This document shows, piece after piece, positions 45,095 to 53,965 of a stretch of DNA of 64,000 nt. The stretch is from contig NZ_AQXF01000005.1 of assembly GCF_000375545.1 (NCBI RefSeq), positions 85,548-149,547 on the forward strand, given 5' to 3'. The position numbers and the translations under genes were made by a program. The stretch is from Kordiimonas gwangyangensis DSM 19435 = JCM 12864 (GTDB lineage Bacteria > Pseudomonadota > Alphaproteobacteria > Sphingomonadales > Kordiimonadaceae). The notes below the pieces were generated by a model. It did no database searches. It was not told the DNA's origin and saw only the letters and a program-made list of their open reading frames with translations. Within the stretch, counting starts at the first letter, position 1. Every line of letters starts with the position of its first letter.

Positions 45095-48000
45095 TTAACC
45101 TGCTTCGCGCATTTCCGAAGCACGCTCTAGGTCGACAGATACGAGGGTGGAAATACCCCTCTCCGCCATTGTCACACCAAACAGCCGTTTCATGCGCGCC
45201 ATCGACACTGCGTTGTGCGTCACGATCAGGAAGCGGGTTGCGGTGCGGTCGGTCATCTCGTCAAGGAGATTGCAGAAGCGCTCCACGTTCGCATCATCCA
45301 GCGGTGCGTCCACCTCATCAAGCACGCAGATGGGGGCCGGGTTAGTGATAAACACCGCAAAAATAAGGGAAAGTGCTGTCAGCGCCTGCTCCCCACCTGA
45401 CAGGAGCGACAGAGCCTGCAGCCGCTTGCCCGGTGGGCTCGCAAAAATCTCAAGGCCGGCCTCAAGCGGGTCATCGGATTCGGTCAACTCAAGGTGCGCT
45501 TCGCCGCCGCCGAACAGGCTTTTGAACAGTTCACCGAAGTGATTGTTCACCACATCGAAAGCCGCTAGCAGCCGCGTGCGTCCCTCGCGGTTAAGGTTGC
45601 CAATGGCAGTGCGCAACCGTGCGATGGCATTTTCAAGATCCGCGCGCTCCCCTGTAAGGTGCGTCAGCTGTTCGTCAATTTCCGTCAGTTCTTCATCGGC
45701 GCGCAAATTAACTGCACCAAGGCGGTCGCGTTCACGCTTCAGCTTCTCAAGGTTATGCTCAAGCACGCTGGCGTCCGGTAGGCTGTCGCTTGCCTCAAGC
45801 CCTACCTTTTCAAGGAGATGGGTGGGCGCGCACTCAAAGCGTTCGCCGATCTGGCTCGCGATATCCTTGCGGCGGTTGACTGCGTTTTCAACAGCGGCTT
45901 CGGCGCGGATTTGCCGTTCACGCGCGCTTGCCTGCCCTTCGCTGGTTTCCTTCAACGCCTTATCGCGCTCCGCCAAGGCAGCCTCAGCGGCACGCAGCTT
46001 ATCACTTGTGTCCTTGCGTTCATTGTCCGCAATCTCAAGCGCACTCAAAAGCGCCTGCCTACGGTTCTCAATATCTTCCGGGCTGGCTTCAGCGGCGGCG
46101 AGCTGCTTTTCAGTCTCAGCCTGCCGTTCATCAAGTGCTGCAATCTGCTTGGCCGCGCTTTTGACCCTGAGCTCCCACGCGCCCGATTCGGTCCTGATCG
46201 CGCTCAGACGGTCGTTCCTAACATCCGCTTCGCGCCGCAGGCTGTCGTAGGCTGCGCGCGCGTGACTGAGGTCGGAACGCAGCGCTTCCACGCGGGCGCG
46301 CATGGCCTGCAGTTCTTCCTCAAGCTTGGCGTTTTGCGGCAGTTCCGCCACTTTGGCATCAATGGCGGCCTGCCGGGCGAGACTTTCTTTCTCTTCTTCC
46401 GCGAGACGCGCCAATGTGTCCTTGAGCATGGAAACCTTGCTTGCACGCCTGCTGGCCTCCTGCTCCGCCGCCACATGGGCACGCCGCGCGTCGCCAAGTG
46501 CTTTTTCAGCATCGCTGCGCACTTGCCGCTGCGCAGCTTCCGCATCGCGTGCCTTTTGATGTGCGTCCGATGCTGCAATTGCCGCAACCGCAGCTGTCTC
46601 GGCCTTCTTCTCCGCGTCGGCCAATTGCGCCTCAAGCGCTGTCAGGCGGTTGCGACGTTCCAGCCGGATAGCGGCTTCGCTGGGCGCGCCTGCGCGCTGG
46701 CAAAAACCATCCCAGCGCCACAGTGCGCCATCTTTCGACACCAAGGTCTGGCCGGGTTTGAGGCCTGCGGCGGCGCGGTCACCATCCGCACCGTCTTGCA
46801 GTAAACCGGTGTAAGCAATGCGCCGCGCGAGCACCTCCGGCGCCTCCTGCACATGCGGCGCAAGCGATGTAACGCCGTCAGGCCATGCGGGTGCCTCCAA
46901 GGCGTTCCGTGCTGTCCAAAAGCGCGACGCACCGACCGCTATGCCGGCCTCAGCGTCATCACCAAGCGCCGCGCCAACGGCAATCTCGAACCCCGGTTCC
47001 GCCCGAACGTCCATTGACACAGGACTTTCGTCGCCCTCGCCGTCATTTTCAAACATGCGGCGCAGGCTGGATACCTCGCCCGTAAGGGTTTTCACCCTGC
47101 CCTCATGCTCCGACTTCACGGCGTCGGCATCGCTGCGGCTCGCGCGGGCCTGCTGGGTCGCAGCCTCTGCACTCGCAAGCGCGTCTGTGGCGTGCGTCAG
47201 CCGTTCTTCACCTTTGGCAACGGCTTCCTCCGCGGATTTGAGTGCGGAAAGCACTTCGTCTTCCGCCGTGATCGCTGCCATTTCGCCCTTCAGGCGTTCC
47301 TGTTCTGCAATCAGTTGATCGGTCCGGCGGGCAATGGCGAGCTTATCGCTTTCAAGGCTCGAGCGGCGCGCGCGCGCCTGGGCTGCCTGCTCTGACAAGG
47401 TGTCAAATTCCGATTCGCCCGCATTCGCGGCTTTTGCCGCCGAATCGAGCGCTTCCCGCGCCTTGACCTCATTGGCCTTTTCGCTGTCGCGGGCTTTCTC
47501 CAGCCGCTCCCGCTCGGCCCGCAGTCGCTCGACAGCCGCTGTTGCGTCGCCGGAGATATCCTGCTCCCGCGCTCGGTCCGCGGCGATTTGCTCAAGGCTT
47601 GCACGCAGGTTGCTCGCGGCTTCCTTGCGGCGCTCGGCTTCTTTCTCGAGGTTCTCGCGTTCGATTGTCAGGCGCTGGAGTTTTGCGGCCGCCTCTGCGT
47701 CTGCTTCACGCAGTGGCGGCAGCGCAGCTGCAAATTCCGCCTGCTCCTTGGAAAGGCGCGCAACAATCTCCGTCACTTCACCTGCCGCGCGTTCCGCCTC
47801 ACGCAGGGTACGTTCAAGATTGATAACGTCCTCGGACGCGACCTTCCATTTGATGTACAGGAGGCTGGCTTCAGCTTGCCGGATATCGCCAGAAATACTG
47901 CGATAGCGTACAGCCTGTTTGGCTTGGCGCTTCAGGTTCTGTACCTGGCTTTCCATGCCCTGAATAACATCCTGAAGTCGCGTGAGATTGCCCTCGGCAC

Positions 48001-48556
48001 CCCGCAGGCGGCTCTCTGCCTCCTTGCGGCGGGTATGAAGGCCGGAAATGCCGGCGGCTTCCTCAAGGATCGCACGGCGGTCCTGCGGCTTCGCGTTAAT
48101 CAGCGCACCAATGCGGCCCTGGCTTACAAGCGCAGGCGAATGTGCGCCTGTGGCGGCGTCAGCGAATAGAAGCTGCACATCCTTTTGCCGCACATCCTTA
48201 CCGTTGATGCGGTAAGCGGAGCCGCTCTCCCGCTCGATCCGGCGTGTGACCTCAATGGTGTCTTCTTCGTTATATTCAGGAGGGGCGGTGCGGTCATGGT
48301 TATCGATCACGAGGGTGACTTCGGCCATGTTACGGGGCGCACGTTTGTCAGTGCCCGCGAAAATCACATCATCCATGCCGGAGCCGCGTAGCGACTTGGC
48401 ACGGTTTTCACCCATCACCCAGCGGATGGCTTCAAGAAGGTTGGATTTACCGCAGCCGTTCGGGCCGACAACGCCTGTCAGCCCGGGCTCGATATGAAGC
48501 TCGGTCGGGTCAACGAAGGACTTAAAGCCCGAAAGTCGCAGACGCGAAAACCGCAT
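45095..48556 (-). CDS. smc: SMC: chromosome segregation ATPase
   Basis: Condensin-like DNA-loop extruder, 1153 residues. Walker A VGPNGCGKSNLLEAIRWVMGE is at the N-terminus; two long coiled coils flank a hinge near residues 500-640 (EPGFEIAVGAALGDDAEAGIA); the C-terminal head has LSGGEQALTALSLIFA and VLDEVDAPLDDANVERF. ATG 48556 starts the conserved MRFSRLRLSGFKSFVDP; the longer frame is unlikely. It lies downstream of the DsbA-like genes, the common alphaproteobacterial order. No scpA or scpB nearby. Confidence 0.97.
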   Translation of the reverse strand: MRFSRLRLSGFKSFVDPTELHIEPGLTGVVGPNGCGKSNLLEAIRWVMGENRAKSLRGSGMDDVIFAGTDKRAPRNMAEVTLVIDNHDRTAPPEYNEEDTIEVTRRIERESGSAYRINGKDVRQKDVQLLFADAATGAHSPALVSQGRIGALINAKPQDRRAILEEAAGISGLHTRRKEAESRLRGAEGNLTRLQDVIQGMESQVQNLKRQAKQAVRYRSISGDIRQAEASLLYIKWKVASEDVINLERTLREAERAAGEVTEIVARLSKEQAEFAAALPPLREADAEAAAKLQRLTIERENLEKEAERRKEAASNLRASLEQIAADRAREQDISGDATAAVERLRAERERLEKARDSEKANEVKAREALDSAAKAANAGESEFDTLSEQAAQARARRSSLESDKLAIARRTDQLIAEQERLKGEMAAITAEDEVLSALKSAEEAVAKGEERLTHATDALASAEAATQQARASRSDADAVKSEHEGRVKTLTGEVSSLRRMFENDGEGDESPVSMDVRAEPGFEIAVGAALGDDAEAGIAVGASRFWTARNALEAPAWPDGVTSLAPHVQEAPEVLARRIAYTGLLQDGADGDRAAAGLKPGQTLVSKDGALWRWDGFCQRAGAPSEAAIRLERRNRLTALEAQLADAEKKAETAAVAAIAASDAHQKARDAEAAQRQVRSDAEKALGDARRAHVAAEQEASRRASKVSMLKDTLARLAEEEKESLARQAAIDAKVAELPQNAKLEEELQAMRARVEALRSDLSHARAAYDSLRREADVRNDRLSAIRTESGAWELRVKSAAKQIAALDERQAETEKQLAAAEASPEDIENRRQALLSALEIADNERKDTSDKLRAAEAALAERDKALKETSEGQASARERQIRAEAAVENAVNRRKDIASQIGERFECAPTHLLEKVGLEASDSLPDASVLEHNLEKLKRERDRLGAVNLRADEELTEIDEQLTHLTGERADLENAIARLRTAIGNLNREGRTRLLAAFDVVNNHFGELFKSLFGGGEAHLELTESDDPLEAGLEIFASPPGKRLQALSLLSGGEQALTALSLIFAVFITNPAPICVLDEVDAPLDDANVERFCNLLDEMTDRTATRFLIVTHNAVSMARMKRLFGVTMAERGISTLVSVDLERASEMREAG

Positions 48557-48582
48557 GGCGGCTGATGCTCCCCCTAAACACA

Positions 48583-48612
48583 AAAGCCGTAGCGGGCACC
48601 CCTCCCGCTACG
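48583..48612 (-). terminator. Terminator between the DsbA-like lipoprotein gene and smc
   Basis: A perfect 9-bp stem CGTAGCGGG / CCCGCTACG with a 7-nt loop is followed on the minus strand by GGCTTTTGTGTTT. Confidence 0.8.
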
Positions 48613-48625
48613 TCTGCGACGCGCC

Positions 48626-49306
48626 TTAGTTCGCGCCGATGGCTTTTGTCAGCTTTTCATCAAGATCGTCAAAGTTGGTGAAGTCCATACGTTCGCCGTT
48701 CACGAAGAAGCTCGGCGTGGAATTCACCTGATAGTCGTCCACCGCAGTTTTGGTGAGCGCCATTAGATGCTTGTGCATTTCCTTGTTGTTCACGCACTTG
48801 TCAAACTCGGTACGGCTGATACCAACCCGGCGCGCAAGCGATGCCAGTTCATCAACTGGGTTCTCGGACCGCGCCCAGTCATACTGGCGTGCGAAGAATA
48901 CGCTCATCAGCTTCTGCGTCACTTCCATGTCGCCGCAGCGCGCAACAGCAGACGCCATAAGGTCAACCCGGTTCATGATGAAGTTCCGGTAGAGGAGCTT
49001 CACTTTGCCGGTATCAATGTATTTCTTCTTGAATTCCGGGAAATGCTCTTTCGAAAAAGTCGCACAGTGCGGACAGGTGAGCGACGCATATTCTACCACG
49101 GTAACCGGCGCGTTCGGGTCACCGTATACAATGTCGCCCCATGTGCCTTCGGCCGCGGCCTGCTCAGCGGTAAGCTCGGTCGCCGGCATGTCAAATTTGG
49201 CGCCGCCCGTCGTACCGGTTTCGCTGCTGTCCCCGCATGCAGCCAGCATAAGCGCCATCGAGGCACCGAAAGCATAGCGAACAAATGCGCTTCTGTTGTA
49301 GCTCAT
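48626..49306 (-). CDS. DsbA-family thioredoxin-fold lipoprotein
   Basis: 226 residues. A lipoprotein signal (lipobox LAAC, Cys24) anchors it in the membrane facing the periplasm. The redox motif C-P-H-C in EYASLTCPHCATFSKEHFPEF and the insertion of helices match the DsbA/DsbG-like thioredoxin_4 group. The cis-Pro region is YQVNSTPSFFVNGERM. It probably makes or reshuffles disulphides. It forms a pair with the next gene (about 40% similar by eye), suggesting duplication. ATG 49306 has GGAGA upstream. Confidence 0.92.
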   Translation of the reverse strand: MSYNRSAFVRYAFGASMALMLAACGDSSETGTTGGAKFDMPATELTAEQAAAEGTWGDIVYGDPNAPVTVVEYASLTCPHCATFSKEHFPEFKKKYIDTGKVKLLYRNFIMNRVDLMASAVARCGDMEVTQKLMSVFFARQYDWARSENPVDELASLARRVGISRTEFDKCVNNKEMHKHLMALTKTAVDDYQVNSTPSFFVNGERMDFTNFDDLDEKLTKAIGAN

Positions 49307-49399
49307 AATATCTCCACCCACTATATATTGTGTTTACATTGCAAATCTTGTGATGACGAGTCTTTTTTGGCCGCCAGCCGATGGCTACCAAAGGCCACT

Positions 49400-50038
49400 T
49401 TACTTAGCAGCTTCAATCGCTTCCTTCAGGGCCTCATAGGAGTAGCCTTTGATCTTGGCGCCGTTCACAAAAAGCGTCGGCACCTCATCAATCTGGTAGC
49501 TTTCAATGCCGAAATTGCGCATCTCGACCAAATGCTCCTGCAAGCTGCGCGAGGAAATACAGTCGCCAAGCTTGTCCTTGCTCAGGCCGTGTTCGACCGC
49601 GATTTCTGCCATAACCTCATAAGGGTTATTCGCACGAACCCAATCATTCTGGCGCTGGAAGAAAACTTCCGTCAGCTCTTTGGTCTCAGCCGGCCCTGCC
49701 GTGCAGCGGCTGATGGCAGCAACCGCCATGTCATAGCGGTCGCGCACGAAGTTCCGGAAAATGAAGCGCACTTTGCCGGTGTCGATAAAGTCAGCTTTGA
49801 GCTTGGGGAAAATTTCGGAGGTGAAGCGAGCACAGTGCGGGCAGGTAAATGACCCGTATTCCATCACTTCAACTTTTGCAGTTTTCTCGCCATAAACGAG
49901 CTCACCGCGGACGCCGATGCCATCATCCTCGACAGCTTCGTGGGTCTCCCCCGGCTTGTGGTCATGATCATGATCCTGCGCAAAGACGGCAGGCGCAAAG
50001 GCCAGAAGGACGGCGGTGATCACTGCTTTATATGTCAC
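49400..50038 (-). CDS. DsbA-family periplasmic thiol oxidoreductase
   Basis: 212 residues with a cleavable signal (AVLLAFAPAVFA) and then a His/Asp-rich mature N-terminus (QDHDHDHKPGE) that could bind metal. The active site C-P-H-C is in EYGSFTCPHCARFTSEIFP, and YQIDEVPTLFVNGAKI holds the cis-Pro. GTG 50038 is preferred, with GGGAAG upstream; a TTG at 50050 is the alternative. Follows the DciA-like gene by a few bases, so likely one operon. Confidence 0.9.
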   Translation of the reverse strand: MTYKAVITAVLLAFAPAVFAQDHDHDHKPGETHEAVEDDGIGVRGELVYGEKTAKVEVMEYGSFTCPHCARFTSEIFPKLKADFIDTGKVRFIFRNFVRDRYDMAVAAISRCTAGPAETKELTEVFFQRQNDWVRANNPYEVMAEIAVEHGLSKDKLGDCISSRSLQEHLVEMRNFGIESYQIDEVPTLFVNGAKIKGYSYEALKEAIEAAK

Positions 50039-50053
50039 GAATCTTCCCAATCG

Positions 50054-50587
50054 TTATTTGTCTTTTTTCGCGCCCGAGAGGACATATTCCCCTAGGCTTT
50101 TAACCGCTTCGCGAAGCGGGCTCAACTCCCCATCACCCACAAGTGTGGTCAAATTGCGTTTGGCATCTGCACTCAGCGGCGCTTTGGCGATCGGCCGACG
50201 GTCGCGCTTGCGCGGCAATGGCCCCTGCCTCACCTCAAGCTTGGCCACAGCCGCATATCCGAAGAAGCTGTTGACCATCTCGATCACCCGCGTTGCCTTG
50301 TGGGTAAGAAGCGGTGCAAACGCGCCCTCACAGCGCACAACAAGCGTGGCCCCCATACGCTCCCCCCGCGGAAAACGAAGGTCAATTGGCACGGTGCTGT
50401 CGGCAAGATCAGGACCCACGATATGTGGCCAGCGCGTGATCACCTCAACCTGGGCGAAACCTTTTTTGCGAATAGCACCAGAGAGGAAAGAGCGTGCAAC
50501 ACTTGATGCGGAAGACGTGCGCCGAAGACGGTCGGACGCTTTCTGCCCGTCGTCCTTCTTACTGCCTTTCGCTTTCGCGGCTGCCAC
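50054..50587 (-). CDS. DciA-like DUF721 protein
   Basis: 177 residues. DUF721 proteins of the DciA type load replicative helicase DnaB in bacteria lacking DnaC/DnaI. Blocks RWPHIVGPDLADSTVPIDLRF and GATLVVRCEGAFAPLLTHKA form the KH-like domain (about 45-115); the tail is basic and low complexity. It is divergent from mutY and upstream of the dsbA-like genes, the conserved alphaproteobacterial neighbourhood. The function is inferred from family only. Confidence 0.85.
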   Translation of the reverse strand: MAAAKAKGSKKDDGQKASDRLRRTSSASSVARSFLSGAIRKKGFAQVEVITRWPHIVGPDLADSTVPIDLRFPRGERMGATLVVRCEGAFAPLLTHKATRVIEMVNSFFGYAAVAKLEVRQGPLPRKRDRRPIAKAPLSADAKRNLTTLVGDGELSPLREAVKSLGEYVLSGAKKDK

Positions 50588-50713
50588 GATTACATTCCCC
50601 TCAAACCTGCTGCCATTTTACTTGCAAGCTGCAAGCGCGGCGCTATGGTCCTGTGCTACCTGATGCCCGGTTAGCGGGCAAGGAGAAACCGTGGACTTCA
50701 GCGCCTTGTGATC

Positions 50714-51757
50714 ATGAGTATCGCCGACAAACTTCTCGACTGGTATGACGCAAACCGACGCACACTGCCATGGCGCGCTGCGCCTGGCGAGCGGGCCGAG
50801 CCCTATCACGTCTGGCTGTCTGAGATCATGCTGCAGCAAACCACTGTTACGACCGTTAAAGGCTATTTCGCCAAATTCCTCGAACGCTGGCCCACGGTGG
50901 AGACGCTAGCGGCGAGCCCACTTGAGGATGTGCTTGTGGAATGGGCGGGCCTTGGCTACTACGCCCGTGCGCGCAATTTGCACAAATGTGCGACAGTTGT
51001 TGCGCAGACGCACGGTGGCCGGTTCCCGGAAACGGAGGTAGAACTGCGCAAACTTCCCGGCATCGGCGACTATACGGCGGCAGCCATCGCGGCGATTGCG
51101 TTTGGTGAAAGCGCGGCTGTTGTTGACGGCAATGTGGAGCGGGTGGTCAGCCGACTTTTCCGCATTGCGGAACCGCTGCCCGGCGCGAAAAAAGCCATCA
51201 AGGCCCACACTGCAGACATCACCCCGACGGAGCGCGCGGGTGATTTCGCCCAAGCCATGATGGACCTTGGCTCCGGCGTATGCACACCGAAGAAGCCCAA
51301 ATGCCTGCTGTGCCCTTTGAACCGCGACTGTGCTGCAAAAGCCGAAGGGGATATGGAGACATACCCCGTCAAAGCACCCAAGAAAGTAAAGCCGACCCGG
51401 CGGGCGGTCTCCTTCTGGTTAGTGCACGACGGCCATGTGCTTCTGGAACGGCGTGAGCCAAAAGGCTTATTGGGTGGTATGCCCGGCCTATTCTCCACAC
51501 CGTGGACAGAACGCACCAAATTCCCCGGTAAAGACGAGTGGTTAACGCACGTACCTACCAATGACTATTGGAAGCCGGTTGAAGGGGTGGCGAAACATAC
51601 CTTCACCCACTTCCACCTGGAAACGCGACTGGTGGCCGCGAAAGCCAGCGCGCGCCACAATGTCGAAAATGGCTTCTGGCATCCGATTGACGCCCTTGAT
51701 GAGGTTGGCCTGCCAACGGTATTCCGCAAAATGCTGATGATTGTGCCGAAGTTGTAG
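50714..51757 (+). CDS. mutY: MutY: A/G-specific adenine glycosylase
   Basis: Excises adenine opposite 8-oxoguanine; 347 residues. SEIMLQQTTVTTV, the HhH-GPD LPGIGDYTAAAIAAIAFG with the catalytic Asp in VDGNVERV, and the 4Fe-4S ligands C-x6-C-x2-C-x5-C (CTPKKPKCLLCPLNRDC). The C-terminal NUDIX-like 8-oxoG recognition domain follows from about residue 220. ATG 50714 is preferred to GTG 50708; no strong RBS is visible. Confidence 0.96.
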   Translation: MSIADKLLDWYDANRRTLPWRAAPGERAEPYHVWLSEIMLQQTTVTTVKGYFAKFLERWPTVETLAASPLEDVLVEWAGLGYYARARNLHKCATVVAQTHGGRFPETEVELRKLPGIGDYTAAAIAAIAFGESAAVVDGNVERVVSRLFRIAEPLPGAKKAIKAHTADITPTERAGDFAQAMMDLGSGVCTPKKPKCLLCPLNRDCAAKAEGDMETYPVKAPKKVKPTRRAVSFWLVHDGHVLLERREPKGLLGGMPGLFSTPWTERTKFPGKDEWLTHVPTNDYWKPVEGVAKHTFTHFHLETRLVAAKASARHNVENGFWHPIDALDEVGLPTVFRKMLMIVPKL

Positions 51758-51760
51758 CGG

Positions 51761-52309
51761 TCAGTCGACCTGTGGCCAATTGCGCATGCGTGCGCTGCAG
51801 CGCAGATGCTCCGGGATCAACACACCAAGGAAGGCGGCAAGGGAGATGAAACTCGCGACCGTGCTGCCCTCCAGCACGCCAAGCACCAGCATCTGCACCA
51901 GCATGCCACCCACAAGCATCAGGAGGAACGGCCCAAGCGACATTAGCTGCCACGCCCGGTTCCAGTATTCCTGAAATGTCATGCCCGTTGCCACGACCGG
52001 CCTGCCGCGCAGAACAGAGCGCAGCACTAAAATTGACACCCCTGAGACAAGACAGAGCCAAGGGATGATAATGACAAAAGGTACCAACAGATCTGGCAGA
52101 TGCAACCGGTCACCAAATGCCACACAAAGTGGCATATGTGCGACGACACCAAAGAATGCAAAGGCGGTAAGTGGACCCAGACACTTTGTGAGTTTCTGTC
52201 GCTCCGCCTCACTCACCTGATAGCCCCGCCGCCACGAACGGAGAAACAGCAGATGCCCATCCCTCCTGCGTAAAAAGGCGTTGTCGTACATATTGAGAAA
52301 GTCGAGCAT
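51761..52309 (-). CDS. Multi-span membrane protein of unknown function
   Basis: 182 residues with no family I recognise. A charged N-terminus (FLRRRDGHLLFLRSWRRGY) precedes four hydrophobic segments near residues 45-62, 73-100, 120-140 and 145-165, and a short tail with a lone Cys. It is tail-to-tail with mutY, the stops four bases apart. Similar short proteins are probably lineage-specific. Confidence 0.7.
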   Translation of the reverse strand: MLDFLNMYDNAFLRRRDGHLLFLRSWRRGYQVSEAERQKLTKCLGPLTAFAFFGVVAHMPLCVAFGDRLHLPDLLVPFVIIIPWLCLVSGVSILVLRSVLRGRPVVATGMTFQEYWNRAWQLMSLGPFLLMLVGGMLVQMLVLGVLEGSTVASFISLAAFLGVLIPEHLRCSARMRNWPQVD

Positions 52310-52384
52310 ATTCCCCCCAAAAGCCCAGCCTTTAGGTTAAAAGATACGCCTTTTACGTGTATTGGCAATGATTATGGGGCTGGA

Positions 52385-52416
52385 AAGAAAAATGGGCCGC
52401 GTTGGCGGCCCATTTT
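52385..52416 (-). terminator. Terminator after the lysine-rich small protein
   Basis: A perfect 12-bp stem AAAATGGGCCGC / GCGGCCCATTTT with a 4-nt loop, T-rich on the leftward side. Confidence 0.9.
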
Positions 52417-52436
52417 CTTGCGTCACAGAAGAGCGA

Positions 52437-52550
52437 TCAGGCTTCCAGATAGCTCGGCGATTTTTTGCCGGCCTTTGCTGCCTTTTTTGCTTTCTTGTCG
52501 AGAAGCGGTTTTTTCTTCACTTCTTTTTTCGCACTGCGTTCTTTGCTCAT
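52437..52550 (-). CDS. Lysine-rich small protein, 37 residues
   Basis: MSKERSAKKEVKKKPLLDKK and a further Lys/Ala-rich run ending PSYLEA give about 14 lysines in 37 residues, resembling short basic proteins common in proteobacteria. GGAG lies six bases before the ATG, and a strong terminator follows 20 bases after the stop, so it is a self-contained unit. It may bind nucleic acid. The longer upstream frame (to 52646) has no ribosome site. Confidence 0.75.
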   Translation of the reverse strand: MSKERSAKKEVKKKPLLDKKAKKAAKAGKKSPSYLEA

Positions 52551-52775
52551 TCTTGTCTCCGAACAAACAATAGGCGTATGGCCTTGAGGCCGCCGCCAGA
52601 CCGGGGCGACCGAAGGGCCACACAAATATCCGGTGATGGAAATCATGTCGGGATATCGGGCGCAAAATCAATATGGATTAGAAAAGATTGTGAATGCAAA
52701 ATTGTAGGCCTGTTGCCAGTCAGGCTCCCCTCGTCACGGACGAGACCCCAGGCCTTTCGCTTCAACGACACCGCA

Positions 52776-53816
52776 CTATCTTTGCTTCTTCGGCTTCTTC
52801 TTTCTGCCGCGGACAGGCGTGTCTTGAGAGGCAGCTTTACCCACTCGAATGAAATCACGAATTTTTTGGCGCCACCTGCGCTGCCCTCGCCGCTCTGCCG
52901 CGAGCTTGAGTGCGAACAATCCTAGACGTTCCAGATACTCGATTTTCTCTTCCTCGGTCTCTTCCATCTCAGGGATTGGCCTGGTCAGGGTATCAACGAA
53001 GGGCGCGAGCCGAGGATGACTGAAATCCATGAACTCTGCCCGGCAAAACATTCGGGCGATATTGGCGAGCATAGGCGGCACATAGTGAAAATCTGAAAAC
53101 GCCGCGTCATAGACCTCGTTTGAACGAACGAGCTTGCCCATGTCAGAGTTGATGTTTACGACAGACAACATCAACTGCGTTGCCATATCGATACTTTTGT
53201 TCTTCTCGAAGGACCGACGCTCGATAAGTGCATCAAGAGCATCCGCGGGCACACCAAGGTGGCCGTAAAAAGTTTCAAGCAGCGATGTCCGTACGTCGTC
53301 ATAACACCGGACATCAAGCTTTTCCGTCCCGAAACTGGCTTCCCATCTGGAGAGAAGCTCAGTGTAGTTCAGGCGGCTCGTCACCTCATACGCGAGGGCT
53401 TCATACCGCCGGACTGAGCCTGGTCTTTTGATCTGCTCCCCGCATAGGCTAAGTGCATACTCATAAACATTCCTGAGATAGAGAATAACCTCGACATCAA
53501 AGGGTTTCAGGATTTGTGCGAGGGCCTCAATGTGTTGCGGTGCCGCGGTAGAAAATTCCTCACTGGAGATTAACAATACGCGCGCACCAGACGCTTCTGC
53601 TTCTCGAACACACGCGTGAATGAAATCCCGCACTTCCTCAAACTGGCCCTGTCTGAGCAAAACTGCAACATCTGCAAGACCACGCCTGTAGGCCTCCCGG
53701 TCAACTTTGGGAACAAAAATACCGTGTTCCGCAAGGAAATCGCTATTGCGGAAAATTAACGACTGAATAGCGGTCGTACCGGTTTTATGTGTACCGATGT
53801 GAAGGTAGATTTTCAT
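52776..53816 (-). CDS. Sulfotransferase-like protein, downstream copy
   Basis: 346 residues opening with KIYLHIGTHKTGTTAIQ, the P-loop-like 5'-phosphosulphate-binding motif of sulfotransferases. The rest is a mostly helical domain with VEVILYLRNVYEYALSLC (the 3'-phosphate Arg-Asn/Ser segment). It ends in a basic tail (RGRKKKPKKQR) absent from the paralog. ATG 53816 matches the paralog's start. It should move sulphate from PAPS to a sugar, lipid or surface polymer. The acceptor is unknown. Confidence 0.82.
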   Translation of the reverse strand: MKIYLHIGTHKTGTTAIQSLIFRNSDFLAEHGIFVPKVDREAYRRGLADVAVLLRQGQFEEVRDFIHACVREAEASGARVLLISSEEFSTAAPQHIEALAQILKPFDVEVILYLRNVYEYALSLCGEQIKRPGSVRRYEALAYEVTSRLNYTELLSRWEASFGTEKLDVRCYDDVRTSLLETFYGHLGVPADALDALIERRSFEKNKSIDMATQLMLSVVNINSDMGKLVRSNEVYDAAFSDFHYVPPMLANIARMFCRAEFMDFSHPRLAPFVDTLTRPIPEMEETEEEKIEYLERLGLFALKLAAERRGQRRWRQKIRDFIRVGKAASQDTPVRGRKKKPKKQR

Positions 53817-53886
53817 TTTTGCCCCAATATCGCGAGCCAATCCTTTTAAATTTCATCCTCCTTATAGGACGAAAGCCTTGGGCGCA

Positions 53887-53921
53887 AAGAAAAGGCGCCC
53901 TCCCCGGGCAGGGAGAGCGCC
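53887..53921 (-). terminator. Terminator between the two sulfotransferase-like genes
   Basis: Stem GGCGCCCTCCC / GGGAGAGCGCC with one C-A mismatch and loop CGGGCA, then TTTTCTTT on the minus strand. The two paralogs thus have separate 3' ends. Confidence 0.75.
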
Positions 53922-53965
53922 TGGATCAGCCGCGCGGACGGGCATCCACACGGCCGGAGGTAACA

